A DNA stretch of 64,000 nucleotides, from NCBI GenBank assembly GCA_033439265.1, contig JAVTVX010000009.1, positions 12,737,109 to 12,801,108 of the forward strand. Direction: 5' to 3'. Each line of letters begins with the position of its first letter. The first letter of the stretch is position 1. The DNA comes from Dillenia suffruticosa (taxonomy: Eukaryota; Streptophyta; Magnoliopsida; Dilleniales; Dilleniaceae). Positions 22,803 to 34,904 of this stretch are shown here, piece by piece. A model generated the notes under the pieces. The model searched no databases and was not told the DNA's origin. It saw only the letters and a program-made list of their open reading frames with translations. A program made the position numbers and the translations under genes.

Positions 22803-24420
22803 ATGGTTAGAGGTTCTAGATCCCGCATTCACCGTATTAAGAGTATGCTCACAAGAGAAAAGCTACACGGACTAGTGAATAAGATGGCATTAGGAGACGA
22901 TTATATTGTGTTGTCTGCTATAGAGGAGGATAGAACAAATAGGCTAGCAGAGAGATGTGTCCCCATGTACAAGGAATACATGTGTCATGGCATTTGGGTG
23001 CCATATACGAGTCCTCTTGCCATTGTTTTGAAAGGTTGGAATATTTTTTCAATTTTGCTTATTCCAAGTGCTTGAACTTTGGTGGTAGCGGTTGTGAGCC
23101 TTTTGAGTACTTTTATCTGAGCTTTGACTTTGAAATATTGTCTTATGTTTTTATTTTAAGAAGGTATCCCACGGGGAGTTCTACGGAGGGGTTGGCTTTG
23201 CCTCCAAATCTGTCCAGAATCTGGGTGAAAATTTTTCTATAAGGAGATCATAAACAAGGCCTGGATGGAGAAATTCTATTTTATTGAATTGACAAAAAGG
23301 AAGCTGATGCATGTACTGTCAGAAGCCAATAGAGAGCCTTCGATAGGATCAAAGTCGTCAGGGCTTTGTCTGCACTCAAGGTTTGTTCATTCGGTGGGTG
23401 GTTTTTGCTCAAGGATGAAGAAGTGCATTTGCGTGGAAACTCTTTTGGATGAGCAAATGCTACTGTTGGCTGGGTTGTTGGTGAGGGAGAAAAGAAAAAT
23501 CGAGAGGCCTCCTTTCCTGAAGAAGCAAGTCACGAGGCTTCAAGACACGGTTCCTTTTGCCTAAGAGGAAGATCTGTTTAAGATTACTACTGACAAGTGT
23601 ATGAGAGCTAGTTCTTAAAGAATTCTTGAGGAAGAGGAAAGTGCATCAGGAGAGAGGGCGAGTGATGTGTGCCGATTGCTGCTTTTGTTCCTAAAGTGAA
23701 GAGAAAGAGGTTTGTAGCAGAAGTAGGTAGATACTACAGAAGGAGAAGATCCTTTTACTGCCATTTTGGTTATCGAAGGTTCAAAGATGGTAGGCCCTGA
23801 AGTTGTAGTTCCTAGTCTTAAGGGAAAGGTCACTTCTTCAAGAGCTCTGAGCATTGGTGGGGAGAAGGTATAACTGAGAACTATGGCTGGTTCCTTGAAT
23901 GCACTTCCGGAGTACTTGTACGTGTGGAAGAGTAAATGGATTATGTCCGAGCAAACAACCCCTCTTGCCTCCATTTTTGTTAGGTCCTTTGACTGTACAA
24001 AAGATCTAAAAGAGAAAGGAATCGTGGCAGTGAGCTGTGGAAAAAATAATTTTAGTTAATTGAATATTGTTGAAATGAGAAGATTCACCGACAAATTGGA
24101 CTTCCACCGTGCTGAGTTAGAGTTGAATGGCTTATCGGTTGAGAAGGCGATGAAGCTATGATAGAACTTGGGATTCAGGTATATTATTTTTGCTAAAGTA
24201 CTAATGGATCTAATATTTTTGTTATAGTAGAGATAATTTGTTACTTTTTATGCAGACTACTGCTAGGGCTGAGTTTCAAAGGATAAGAAAAAAGCGATTA
24301 GTGGATCATTTGGAGGGCATAGCAAGTCAGATGGGGGAGGAACTCTCTCAGATTCGAGTTGCTTTGGCCCAGAGGGAAGATGAGGAAAAGAAAGCAATGA
24401 ATGTCACCTTGTGAAAAAGG
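22803..24420 (+). pseudogene. Antisense ORF of TAT element 1 (putative gypsy-type accessory protein)
   Basis: Read on the + strand, opposite to the element. ATG at 22803 opens 91 codons (to 23075) containing LGDDYIVLSAIEEDRTNRLA, then CVPMYKEYMCHGIWVPY. After a frameshift the next part (FDFEILSYVFILRRYPTGSS) continues in another frame to about 23240. Scattered fragments follow, ending with a charged, helix-prone stretch (FQRIRKKRLVDHLEG.. EEDEEKK-like) around 24260-24410. The N-terminus aligns with the antisense ORF of TAT element 2 (53183 downwards). Layout resembles plant proteins annotated as putative gypsy-type transposon (Pfam PF04195), from memory. Function is unknown; several stops make it non-functional here. 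Confidence 0.6.
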
Positions 24421-24865
24421 AAAAAGAGATAAAGTGGTTGTAGGCTAACCTGGACACTTCGTATCAGCATAGCGATGTTGCCATCGTAGAATGCAAGAGG
24501 TTGAAGATGTCTTGAGAAGGAGCGAGACAGGGTGGTTAGATGCTGAAAAGTTGATGCAGTAATGAGAGCAATCATTGCATGCTTCTGAAAGGAAGATTGT
24601 GATATGGAGAAAAGGTCAAAGAAGGAAAAAAAAAAAAAAAACACACACACACACACACACTCTTTTCTCTTTCTCTCTCTCCCCCCACTTTCCCAATTCT
24701 CTTCTCTCGAAACCCATTTGCCATTCTCATCCCCCATCTCTTTATCTCTCTTGACTCTCACCCTCAACCTCTCCCTCTCTTAGTGTCTCACCCTCATCTC
24801 TCTCTCTGAAAATGGTTTTGGGTGTTGTGGGATTTAATCTAGCTATGTGATTCCAAATGTTAAAG

Positions 24866-24983
24866 GTATCTCTCTCGTCTCTTTCTCCCTCTCCTTTTCC
24901 AATGAATAATCTTGATTAAGTTCCTCTTCATTTTTCTGATTCGAATTAGGGGTCTGTTTAGTTTTTGTTGATTTTGAATTCAG
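24866..24983 (+). other. Putative LTR leader intron 1, Tekay element 2
   Basis: TTAAAG|GTATCTCTC to TTTTGAATTCAG|AC, 118 bp, CT- then T-rich, like a plant 5'-UTR intron. The 3' LTR has the equivalent at 38642-38758 (117 bp). The small charged ORF starts three bases past the acceptor. Confidence 0.5.
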
Positions 24984-24986
24984 ACT

Positions 24987-25190
24987 GTGAAGAAAGAGAA
25001 AAATGAGAAATTAATTTATGTTATTGATTGTGAAGAGGTAGAGGCCGACGTGAGAAAGAAGGAAGAGGAGGATTGGTTACCTCCATCTCCCAAGGTTTCT
25101 CGGGTTGCTCTGAATCTTGGGGTGGATTCTAAAAAAAATAATAATAAAAATAATAATAACAAAAAAAAAATTGAGGTACATTGTGCATGA
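24987..25190 (+). pseudogene. Charged 67-codon ORF in the 5' LTR (start codon lost)
   Basis: Same frame as the ORF at 38762-38965 in the 3' LTR, but the first codon is GTG where the 3' copy has ATG. It encodes an acidic/basic segment with YVIDCEEVEADVRKKEEEDW and then proline-rich LPPSPKV, followed by an Asn/Lys run from a microsatellite. No retroelement domain is recognisable. It looks like a captured piece of host gene or an upstream ORF of the leader. Confidence 0.45.
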
Positions 25191-25708
25191 CGCCCATTTG
25201 CTGTTGTTTGACTATGGATTCCTACTATAGTCATTACCATTTTATTTTCTTAACTATGTATTCATATTTTATGTTTTTCGGTGGGAGCCTATTAACCTGT
25301 GTTTGACTCAATGAAAATAGCATTCTCTGGTTCTTAAACTATTGCTGTGATTATCTACCTTCATCCTTGTTGTATGGGTATAATGGATCAAACAAATTCA
25401 TGGGTCAATTACCGGTCCAGTTTCATGTTGGAGTGGTGAATCCCACCTTGAAATAGACTTTGGATCTAGGAAAATTGTGAATATGGATTTTATAATGATA
25501 CAAATAATGACAAATTGATAAAAATGAGAACAAGAACAAGAAAATATTCAAAATTTGAGTTTAAATAAAATTAGGAAAAATTTGTAAACTTTTGAATTTA
25601 AGGAGAAATGATTTAAAGATTGTTATTGCTAGTTAGGATAATCTGTTGAAGCTTGAAAGGGGATTTCTTTGGAGTCGATAATGCCTAGGGAATGAATACC
25701 CTCTTCAG

Positions 25709-27304
25709 GTGAGTGGATGACTATGTTTCATATGAATGAGAAATTGCTTTCAACCATGGTTTCTCAATTGAATTTTAAAATGAGTTTGTGGAATGGATTT
25801 ATAAATATTTTGTGATTGTGGAGAGTCTTGAAATGGATTTTGTGACAAAATCATGACTCCTAAATTTGAATGATGATTTATTTGCTTCATGTTACGGTTG
25901 AATACTCATATGAATTGTGAAATGTTGCTCTATTTTATATATTGAGCATGAATTGATTATGAAATTAAATGTGGTAACGTGGTGCTGGAAATGAAACGAC
26001 TATAGTCTAAGTCTTATCACGGACCGGGCCATGGGGGCGGTATGATTAAGGCTAGTTAAATTGGTTTGGGGGTAGGTGGGTTGGAAAGCCTCTACCAGTC
26101 ACCAGATAATGTGGTAGCATCCCATTGAGCTCTGGGCTAACGTCAAGGAAAAAGGAGATTTTATAAAAATTGTGGAAAACCCCTTGGCGGATCCTGTTAA
26201 CGGCCATTGGTAAGATAATATTTTCGACACACCCCAAAATTGTGGAAAAATGAATATAGACTGTTTGATTCGATTATGAGTCATGGTGGCTTGAGATGAA
26301 TGATTTTATGTGAATGAATTTCTTTATTGTATTAAATTGTATACGATACATGTATTTGGTATCACCACCTTCACCCCTCATTTATATGCTACATACCATT
26401 GCACTCCACTAACTGAGTATTTAAAATACCCACCCCCTCATTTTAAAAATTTTTTTCCAGAGGAAGTATAGAGTGACGATGTCTACTAGTGCCAATCGGA
26501 GGACTATTTTTGGTTGATTTTGAGTAGGTATGGATTATATAATCATTTTGGGAGTTGTAGATCATTGGACCATGGAAAGAAAGTTCTGTACATCTCATAT
26601 CGTACGAATTTTACTGATATTGGTTGAATTCTTTGAGCAAGTATTGGAAAAATCCAAATGACTATAATTTGAGACTTCATTCTTTTGCATGAAATTATTT
26701 TTGAGAAAATGTTTTATCTTGTACTACAACATTTGGATTATAATAATATATTTAGATATATTATTATGGTTTTATGAGTTTTATGAACTGTCTGAGAATT
26801 CTGCATTAGATGGGATGGCCACACTGCATGTATGCATGTACAGGGATTCCCCGATTGTGTGCTGATGCAAGCTTGTGTGTATAGGGATGGGTTGGATGAG
26901 TCCCTTGCATGTATGTTGTGTATATGATTCTTTATTTTGATGAATTTTATGTTTTGGATGATTTATTGTATAATTAGAATGCCTTGCGCTATCCCGGTAT
27001 ATGGGGAGGTTATATCCGTATGCCGAGATAACGCGACGGTTGTTACGTGCTCGACGGGAAAATCGGGGCATGACAATTCTATTGGTATCAGAGCCAGATT
27101 TGCGATTTTAAATGTTTAAAGGTTTGAAATGTTTCCAAATGTCCCCAAAAGTTTTCTAAAAGTTTTAAAAGCGTTTTTCTTTTCAATGGATATACAAAAA
27201 CCTTCCATGAATTCTTAAGAACTAGGGTCAATCTTATTTTTAGGGGTTGAATACCTAACCTAATGTTGAATCTAGTGAGCTCAAGACAGTGTTTCTTCTT
27301 GTAG
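25709..27304 (+). other. Putative leader intron 2 (LTR to gag), Tekay element 2
   Basis: Donor TTCAG|GTGAGTGG at 25709 inside the LTR; acceptor TTTCTTCTTGTAG ending at 27304, five bases before the gag ATG at 27310. The interval includes the rest of the LTR and the primer-binding site. Tekay element 3 has the same arrangement (56354-58044). Spliced RNA would lack the priming site. Inference from signals only. Confidence 0.4.
27083..27094 (+). promoter_or_regulatory. Primer-binding site, initiator-Met tRNA
   Basis: TGGTATCAGAGC seven bases after the LTR end, complementary to the 3' end of plant initiator tRNA-Met. Confidence 0.95.
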
Positions 27305-27309
27305 GAACC

Positions 27310-28693
27310 ATGCCGCCTAGACGAAGGACGAGAAACATTAGTGAGATTTCTCCTCCTGAGCACGAGGATGAATCATCCTCACATGCTCCAACATCTCTTC
27401 CAGCTGCCACAAGCACACACTTGGCGCCTTCCACCGGTATTCCCCCGCCTTCTATAGCCACCCTCCAACAAGTGATGGAGTGGTGGAGCTCTTTCGGGGC
27501 ACAATATCAAGCTCCACCTCAACCTTTTGTTACTTTGTCGGTTCCTCCTTCTACACCGATTGTGGCACCTAATGTTCCCATAGCACCTGCTCCACCGGTT
27601 GTTGTGTTAGCCAATCGTCCTATGGTTGAGTTGTCAAAGCTACTCAAAGAGGCGAGGCAGCTCGGATGTGAAACTTTTTTTGATACCTGTGATGCCTTAG
27701 TGGCCAAGGAATGGATTGGCCGAATTCAGGAAACTGTCAGTAATATGAGGTTAACTGATGACATGAAGTTATGGGAGACAGTGAAATTGCTGGATAAGGG
27801 AGCCAGAACCTAGTGGGAAAATAAGAAGGCCAGGGCAACCACACCTCTCCTTTGGGTAGATTTTCCAAGGGCTTTTGAAGAAAAATATTAAACTCGGTTT
27901 TATAGGGACCAGAATAGAGAGGAGTTCTTCAAGCTTGTTCAGGGAAATAAAACGGTGTCCGAGTATAAGGCAGAGTTGATAGAACTTGCTACCTATGTTC
28001 CGGAGTTTGTGAACTTCGAGGAGTCCTTATTTGCAAAATTTGAATCGGGACTGAATCTGAGTATAAGAGAGAAAATGTCAATCACAAAGGGCATACTTTC
28101 CAAGATGTCTTGGATTTGGCCTTAAGGGCTGAGAAAATGGTGATAGAAAGGGGGAAAGTTTGAGAGCATGGAAAGGGAAAGAGGCCCAGTAGTTTTATAT
28201 CGGGCCAAGGTCCCAAGAAGAGCATGAGTGTGGGCTCTTTTAGTGGTGGATCTATTTCAGGATCGATTGACTCTCCACAAGGCCAACGCGTATCCCAATT
28301 TAAAATTCCTACTTCCAGTACTGTTTCGGGAAGTTAATCAATGGGAAATAGGAAATAAAGTACAAAAACTATAGCAAGTTTCATTTTGGGGTTTGCCAAA
28401 CACCCAAGTGGTGCTACCACTATGGAAAGGAAGGCCATTTCCATAATGTTTGTCAAAAATTAGGACGAGGAAGCCAAGCAAGTAGGGATTGCCCTAGTGG
28501 ATTTATGGGCAGCCAAGCAAACACTTTTATTCCACCTCCAGCTGGCATACCATGGATGGGGACTGGGAGCAGCACAGTAGAAACTCCAAACCAGCGCCCA
28601 CAGGCAAGAGCTCAAGCAAGGATATTTGCAATGATTAACGAGGATGCCCAGAACAACCCTGAAATAGTCATAGGTAAATTTTCTAGAACTTAA
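27310..28693 (+). pseudogene. gag: gag of Tekay element 2, broken
   Basis: Start ATG at 27310 (MPPRRRTRNISEISPPEHED), chosen for its place just after the putative acceptor and its match to element 3. A Pro/Ser-rich N-terminus leads to the capsid domain (VELSKLLKEARQLGCETF). The first frame ends at 27813, where a Trp codon has become TAG. Downstream there are more stops and frameshifts through 28150-28370. The zinc knuckle at about 28400-28450 reads CYHYGKEGHFHNVC: the second Cys is Tyr. The last frame (28505-28693) crosses a possible donor at 28674 and stops six codons later. Confidence 0.85.
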
Positions 28694-28899
28694 ATTAGGT
28701 GATTTAGGAATTTGAATGTGAATATGGTGAAATTATGATTGGTTGACTCAGAATTTGTGAAATATTAGTGATGTTGCATGATATTAAGGTGAATAGACGT
28801 GATTTTGATAATTGATGATGATTTGATGACATTGAGAATTTTAAATTCTTATTGTGTTTGGTTAATTTAGGAAGTGATCCTTATTTTTTGTATGTTTAG
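28674..28899 (+). other. Putative gag/protease boundary intron, Tekay element 2
   Basis: 226-bp, T-rich interval from ATAG|GTAAATTTTC to TTGTATGTTTAG|GTATG. Phase 1, splitting a Gly codon. It contains in-frame stops, and removing it would place the protease ORF in frame with gag. The same codon and phase are used in element A (1151-1322) and Tekay element 3 (59419-59552). Confidence 0.65.
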
Positions 28900-28901
28900 G
28901 T

Positions 28902-31420
28902 ATGATGAAAATTTTTGGAGTTGATACTCGTGTTTTAATTGATACTGGGTCTAATAACTCTTTTGTGAGCATTAAATTTGCCAAACACTTGAATAGACCC
29001 TTAACCCCATTAGAAAAAGAGTTATTGGTTATCACTCAATTGGGGGAACGGTTGTACAATAACACCGTGTTCAAAGCCTGTGAAGTAGAGGTAGAAAGGG
29101 AAATTCTTGAAGTGGACTTGATTCCATTAGAAATAAGGGACTTCGATGCTATATTGGGCATGGATTGGTTACACCCTCATAGGGCTTCTGTAAATTGCTT
29201 TACTAAGGAGGTAGAGTTCCGTAGACTGGAATATCCTCTACTTATATTTGTTGGTGAACAATGAGTCTTACTGAGTTGCGTAATCTCGGCATTAGAGGCA
29301 CGAAAATTAGTGCACAAGGGTCTTACCTAGCCCATATCATCGAATGTTCCGGTGGTGAATGAATTTCCAGATATTTTCCTGGATGAGTTGCCAGGTTTCC
29401 CTCCAGTTTGAGAATTCGACTTTGTTATTGATTTAACTTCTAGCACCGTACCTATTTCCATTCCTCCATATAGGATGACACCTATGGAATTGAAGGAGTT
29501 AAAGGTCCAACTACAAGAATTGTTGGACAAGGGATTTGTTTGGCCGAGTACCTCATCTTTGGGTGCTCCGGTTTTATTCATTAAGAAGAAAGATGACACG
29601 TTTTAGTTGTGTATCGATTACAGACAGCTAAACAATGTGACCAACAAGAATAAATATCCCTTACCGAGGATTGATGAATTATTCGATTAACTCCAAGGGG
29701 CGAGTGTCTTTTTGAAGATTGATTTGAGGTCTGGCTATCATCAATTATGGATAAAAGAAAATGATATTCCCAAGCTGGCGTATAGGACGCGGTATGGGCA
29801 CTATGAGTTTATGGTGATGCCTTTCGGTTTAACGAATACTTCGACAGCTTTTATGGATCTCATGAACCGAGTCTTTCATTTCTATCTTAACAAGTTCGTC
29901 ATTGTCTTTATTGACGATATCTTGGTGTATTCCAAGAATGACGAAGAACATGCAGAACAACTTCGAATTGTGTTGCAGACTCTCAGAGATAGGCAATTGT
30001 ATGCTAAGTTCTCAAAGTATGAATTTTAGCTAAAGGAAATTGGGTTCTTGAGGCACATTGTATCTGTAGATGGAATATTTGTTGACCCAAAGAAAGTAGA
30101 GGCTATTCTAAAATGGGAACAACCTAAGAACGTCACCGAGGTGAGAAGCTTCCTCGGATTGGCAGGTTATTATTGGAGATTTGTCGAAGAATTTTCCAAA
30201 ATTGTAGCTCCATTGTCTGGCTTGCACAAAAGGGGATTAAATTTGAATGGAGTGATAAATGTGAGCAGAGTTTTCAAGAACTCAAAAGGAGACTCACGTC
30301 GGCTCCCATACTTGCTTTACCTACTGCTGGTGGTGATTATATAGTTTACAGCGATGCCAGCAAATAAGGGCTAAGATGTGTGCTAATGCAGGGTGACAGA
30401 GTTATCGTCTATGCTTCCTGACAATTAAAGGAGCACGAACTGAATTATCATACCCATGATCTAGAACTTGTTGCCATTGTATTTACTTTGAAGATTTGAC
30501 AGCATTACTTATACGGAGCTATATGTAGAATTTTCACCGATCATAAGAGTCTTAAGTATTTGCTTACCCAAAAAGAGCTTAACTTGAGGCAAAGGAGATG
30601 GTTAGAGCTGGTTAAAGACTATGATCTGATGATTGATTATCACCCAGATAAGGTGAATGTAGTTACAGATACTCTAAGCTGTAAGTTCTCATCTTCTTCT
30701 CCAACTCAGGGGAATTCTTACCTTTCATGTCTAGTGGGACTTCGTGCTCTTGGAGCCAAATTTACTTGTGATGACAGTGGTATATTATTGGTGAAGTTTG
30801 AAGTTCGAACAACCCTGATAGACCATATTAAAGAGCTCCAAACCACTGATGAGGTGCTAAAGGAGATAGCAGAAAGGGTTCGTAAGGGTGAAACCGATGA
30901 TTTCCATATTCGAGAGGATGGCATAGTAATGTATGGGAACGGATTTGTATTCCCAAAAATGATGAGTTCTGAAAGGCCATACTTGAAGAAGCGCACTTTT
31001 CGACTTATGCTATGCATCCCGGAAGTACTAAAATGTACCGAACCATCAAAGAAACTTACTGGTGGTTAGGATTGAAGTAGAAAATAACTGAATTTGTAGC
31101 AAAGTATCTCGTATGTCAACAAATTAAGGTCGAATATCAAAAACCGGCCGAGATACTTCAGCCATTGCCTATACTTGAATAGAAATGGGAGCACATCACT
31201 ATGGATTTCGTGGTGGGATTGTCACGTACTCCGAGTCATCACGATGCTATTTGGGTGATAGTTGGCAGGCTCACAAAATGGGCACAATTCCTCCTGATTC
31301 AAAATACCTACTCTTTGGAGAGATTAGCAAAAATGTATCTTGATGAGATTGTCCAACTCCACGGGGTTCCAGTATCAATTGTATCAGATCGTGATCCCCG
31401 ATTCATATTCAGATTCTGAC
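28902..31420 (+). pseudogene. pol: pol of Tekay element 2, N-terminal part (protease to integrase core)
   Basis: Protease (28902-29264) is clean, with VLIDTGSNNSFV and the C-terminal FDAILGMDW motif, and stops at the ERR-like site (TGA at 29262). RT follows in pieces: LRSGYHQL at about 29727, [15 protein letters not shown], and the catalytic [11 protein letters not shown] (about 29909-29941) is intact. RNase H keeps VYSDASK and [11 protein letters not shown]. Integrase has a decayed zinc-binding region, then [18 protein letters not shown] and IVSDRDPRF, where the CACTA insertion breaks it at 31420. At least eight stops or frameshifts (for example 29412, 29606, 30027, 30365, 31068) rule out function. 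Confidence 0.9.
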
Positions 31421-31423
31421 CTA

Positions 31424-32150
31424 CACAACAAAAAAAGACAAAATTTGCAACAAAATTTGGGACGAAATTGGAAGAAAAATTAGTCGCAAAACACATTTGC
31501 GACGACTTTTGCAACAAATATTTTTTCGTCGCTAATAAGTTGTCGCAAAATTTTGGAACGAAAAATTAATTATTCGTCGCAAAAATTTGCAACAAATATT
31601 TATATGTTGGGAAATTCGTCGCAAATTTGCAACGACATTTGCGACGAAAAATATTTCGTCGCACATTTGCCACAAATATAGTATTCGTCGCAAAATTTGC
31701 GACGAACAATTTTTCGTCGCAAATTTTGCGACGAAAAATGTATTCGTCGCAAATTTCCAACAAAAAAAATTTATTGCAAACTTTGCGACGAATAATTATT
31801 CGTTGCAAAATTCGTCGCAAAAGTTGCGACGAAATACATTCGTCGCAAAATTTAGCGACGAATATTATTTCGTCGCAACTTTTCGGACGAAAACTATTTT
31901 CGTCGCAAAATTTGCGACGAATACTATTTGTTGCAAAATTGCGACGAATCTTATTTCGTCCCAAATTTTTGCGACGAAACAATATTTGTTGCTAAATTTG
32001 CAACGATTTAGTTTTTTGTCGGAAATTACCAACGAAAAATAATTGGTCGCAAATTGGTGACGAATGTTTTCGTTACAAAATTCATCAGAAATTTAAATTT
32101 ACAACACCATGGAACAAAATTTGTCACGAATAATATATGTTTTACAACGA
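31424..32150. repeat. Left subterminal palindromic array of the CACTA element
   Basis: About 20 diverged copies of TTCGTCGCAAA and its complement, alternating in orientation every 20-40 bp. En/Spm-type transposases bind subterminal repeats, so these are likely binding sites. Frames through this array on both strands are artefacts. Confidence 0.8.
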
Positions 32151-32429
32151 ATACAAATTTTATTATAATATTTGGACAAAATTTGCGTGCTCACCCAACC
32201 TCATCAACAATATTATCATCCAAATCATTTTTAATATAAAATTTAAACAATCTATACTCATAATTATAACTACCTATTCAATAAGATCAAAAAATTAAAA
32301 ATGTAACAAACAATCATATTTATAATATCAAACCAAAAAGCAACATCAAAACTAAATATCGAATTATCAATAACCATACACTAAAAAAAAATCAATATAA
32401 CAGTAACATAACAGTTCACAATTTCAAGT

Positions 32430-32570
32430 ATGACCTCCACCATCACCATCATCATCATCATCATCAAAGAAATCATCACCCTCATCACCAACACCCTCAT
32501 CACCATCGCAAGCATTATCAGGAGGAGAAATAGAAGGGGGAATCTGATTTGGAGCGGAGAATAACTGAAG
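32430..32570 (-). pseudogene. Acidic C-terminus, possible TNPA/Ptta-like relic
   Basis: The minus strand reads NQIPPSISPPDNACDGDEGV, then an Asp-rich tail from a GAT repeat and a stop (near 32432). Plant CACTA second-ORF proteins (Ptta/En/Spm family, PF03004) often end in Gln/Ser-rich then acidic tails. Upstream homology is not visible, so the call rests on composition and location. Confidence 0.3.
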
Positions 32571-32836
32571 ATGCTGCATGATTAACATTTGTTACGTGCG
32601 GACTGCGAAGCTGCCGAAGCGGACTGCGATGGTGAAGACCGTGAATTTCCATCCGAATTGTGTCTATGGCCGCCACGTCGAAACTGTCAACCATAATACA
32701 TTTTAAAGAAAAAAAAGTAAATTGCATATTCATCATATACATAATTAAGAACATGAATAAACTTACCATATTTAATTTGATAAATTATTTTCGACGAAAC
32801 AAGGTACCAATATGTGAAGAAATTTTCTTGAATGAC

Positions 32837-32939
32837 CTATACAAAAAAAAAGATAGTATATTAACAAATTCAATATATAAATTTAAGAATAAGAATGTAA
32901 ATAAACAAGAATTTTTTTAAAGAAATTTGCAAATTATAC
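32837..32939 (+). repeat. 103-bp direct repeat, copy 1 (partner 34220-34322)
   Basis: Begins CTATACAAAAAAAAAGATAG and ends GCAAATTATAC. The copy 1,383 bp downstream differs at only a few bases. Repeat ends are not TG..CA, so this is not a small LTR; an internal duplication within the transposon is likelier. Confidence 0.9.
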
Positions 32940-34219
32940 GAATAGATTTATTTCGGTGAATGTCAGTCATATTGAGGTATCTTGCTTGGTCAATGTCAAC
33001 ATTGATAGATTTATGTTGGTGAATGTCAGCAAATCCTTGCTCAGAATGAGGCCTGAACAGTTACATCAACAGAATACCATTACCTTAATCCCTTTCCATG
33101 TCACTCACAGGCACATAAGACACTCCTTGAATTAGTAAACTAAAAATACTCGAGTCAGAAAAGCTTACCTCTTTGCTGTGATTTCTCTGAAAGTAGGTCA
33201 CCAGTAGTTTGACTACAATGCGCCTGTCAACATTGATAGTAACATGTCATTCCAACTTCCATTACTTCCAAATTAATGATTAGTGACCAAGCAAGATAAT
33301 AGAGAGCTTTGAAGTGTATTTTAAACTACTCATATGTCAAATAGCTAAGCAGTGCTCCATCAAGACTATTAACAAGCTGGATTATAAGGCTATATAGGAG
33401 GTGATTCATGCACATTGATAAGATTTATACCTATAGTGGTAATTAAGTATGAATGGTGGGATCCACAGCAGTAACGCTCTGAAATGGGGCTTGTCATATA
33501 GTCCCCACATAACTACATTAAAATGGCAGAGCAGAAGGGGCACCATGAGCAAAACCAAAGTAGTGGCAGTAATGTAGTTTTACTTTTCTTTTTTCGCATT
33601 TTGTGTCCTAAACCTCATGTCCATTCAAAACCACCATAAAACGCCTAGATCTGTCCAAGAAAACATTTTTTATATCTTGTATTGTTTATATGTGTGCTTG
33701 GAAAGTCACAACTCATGCTTGCTTTTGTACAAACACATGCATGAATGCACATATGAGAGTGGATGGCATGGTGAGATGTACATGAGTGACATTGGTGCAA
33801 TGACCATTAATGGTCATCCAAGGCCAATGTAATGTGATGATGGAAGGTAAAAAAAGCAACTTAAAGGTTTACCATTTTCCTTTTCTTCAATAACCACCCA
33901 AAAGTCTAAATAACTCTTTAAGAAAAAATGGATGAAAATATGATACGTCAGAACTTTTAAATATGCAACCATACAGGAATCTGCACACTAAAAAAACGGC
34001 ATGGACATGCATACACTTGTCCAGATTTTCTAACAAGGCAATTGCAAAATAAAATCAATTCACTCCATACCAGTTAAAAGATTTTCAGACAACAAGAATA
34101 TGGTACTGAAGAATTTCAGATTCTAGCAAAAAGAACACTATAAGAAAATGATATAAGTACCTTCACTAACACATAAATAACATCTAAACTTAAGAAGCAA
34201 AAGAATTTCAATTGGCCTA

Positions 34220-34322
34220 CTATACAAAAAAAAAGATAGTATATTAACAAATTCAATATATAAATTTAAGAATAAGAATGTAAATAAACAAGAAATTTTT
34301 TAAAGAAATTTGCAAACTATAC
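34220..34322 (+). repeat. 103-bp direct repeat, copy 2
   Basis: Near-identical to 32837-32939 and followed directly by the GC-rich block. The low divergence points to a recent duplication. Confidence 0.9.
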
Positions 34323-34339
34323 CTATACCAATATATAAA

Positions 34340-34700
34340 TTTAAGGGCTCAGCGGCCCCTTCGCGCGTCTGGGCCTCGAAGGGGCTGCAGGACCTTAGTG
34401 CAGCAGGGCCGCACAGCCCGGCCGCGCATCAGGGCCGCGCAGCAGGGCCGCGCAGCCCCTGCCGCGCAGCATGGCCGCGCAGCCCCTGCTGCCCATTATC
34501 GCGGCGGAGGCGCAAAGGGGACAGCGGCCCCTTTGCGCCTCTGGGCAGCGAAGGGGCGACGGCCCCATTCGGCGTCTGGGCAGCGAAGGGGCGAAGGCCC
34601 CTTCGCGCACCTGGGCAGCGCAGGGGAGGCAGCGCCTTCGCGCACCTCGCCCTTCATGGATCTGCCATCAAAAACTTAGATCCGGCGGCTGGCCGCCGGA
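34340..34700. repeat. GC-rich low-complexity block in the CACTA element
   Basis: Imperfect units of GCAGCGAAGGGGCGA-type and GCCGCGCAGC-type sequence, ending in GATCCGGCGGCTGGCCGCCGGATC, a strong hairpin around 34680-34702. Open frames on both strands come from composition. A (GA)n run follows at 34831-34872. Confidence 0.7.
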
Positions 34701-34827
34701 TCTGCCGTCTACGGCCAAGAGAGAGAATGAGAGAGAGAGATTACCTAACACTATCGTAGATCCGGCATCCCTTCCGCCATCCCTTCGCAATACCCCTTCG
34801 CGGTTGCTCTTCACAAACAAGATGAAC

Positions 34828-34874
<47 letters not shown>

Positions 34875-34904
34875 TCAAAGGAAGGTATGAAATATCTTCA
34901 CTTT

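Larger units (their letters stand above)
24598..27075 (+). repeat. 5' LTR of Tekay element 2 (2,478 bp)
   Basis: Begins TGTGATATGG, where the 3' copy reads TGTGACACC, and ends CGGGGCATGACA. Near its start are an (AC)n run (24640-24660) and CT-rich leader. It holds a putative intron (24866-24983), a small charged ORF (24987-25190) and a strong CAG|GTGAGT donor-like site at 25709. The 3' copy repeats these at 38642-38758 and 38762-38965. Confidence 0.9.

Noticed and set aside
23615-23974. 119-codon minus-strand frame as a gene
   Set aside because: It is the shadow of the broken antisense ORF region of TAT element 1 and has no domain.
31566-32042. Open frames of 120-150 codons rich in Phe, Ala, Thr and Asn on both strands
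   Set aside because: They run through the TTCGTCGCAAA palindrome array. Both strands give similar translations because the repeat is palindromic.
32837-34322. TRIM-like mini-retroelement bounded by 103-bp repeats
   Set aside because: Repeats do not start TG or end CA, and there is no primer-binding site after the first copy.
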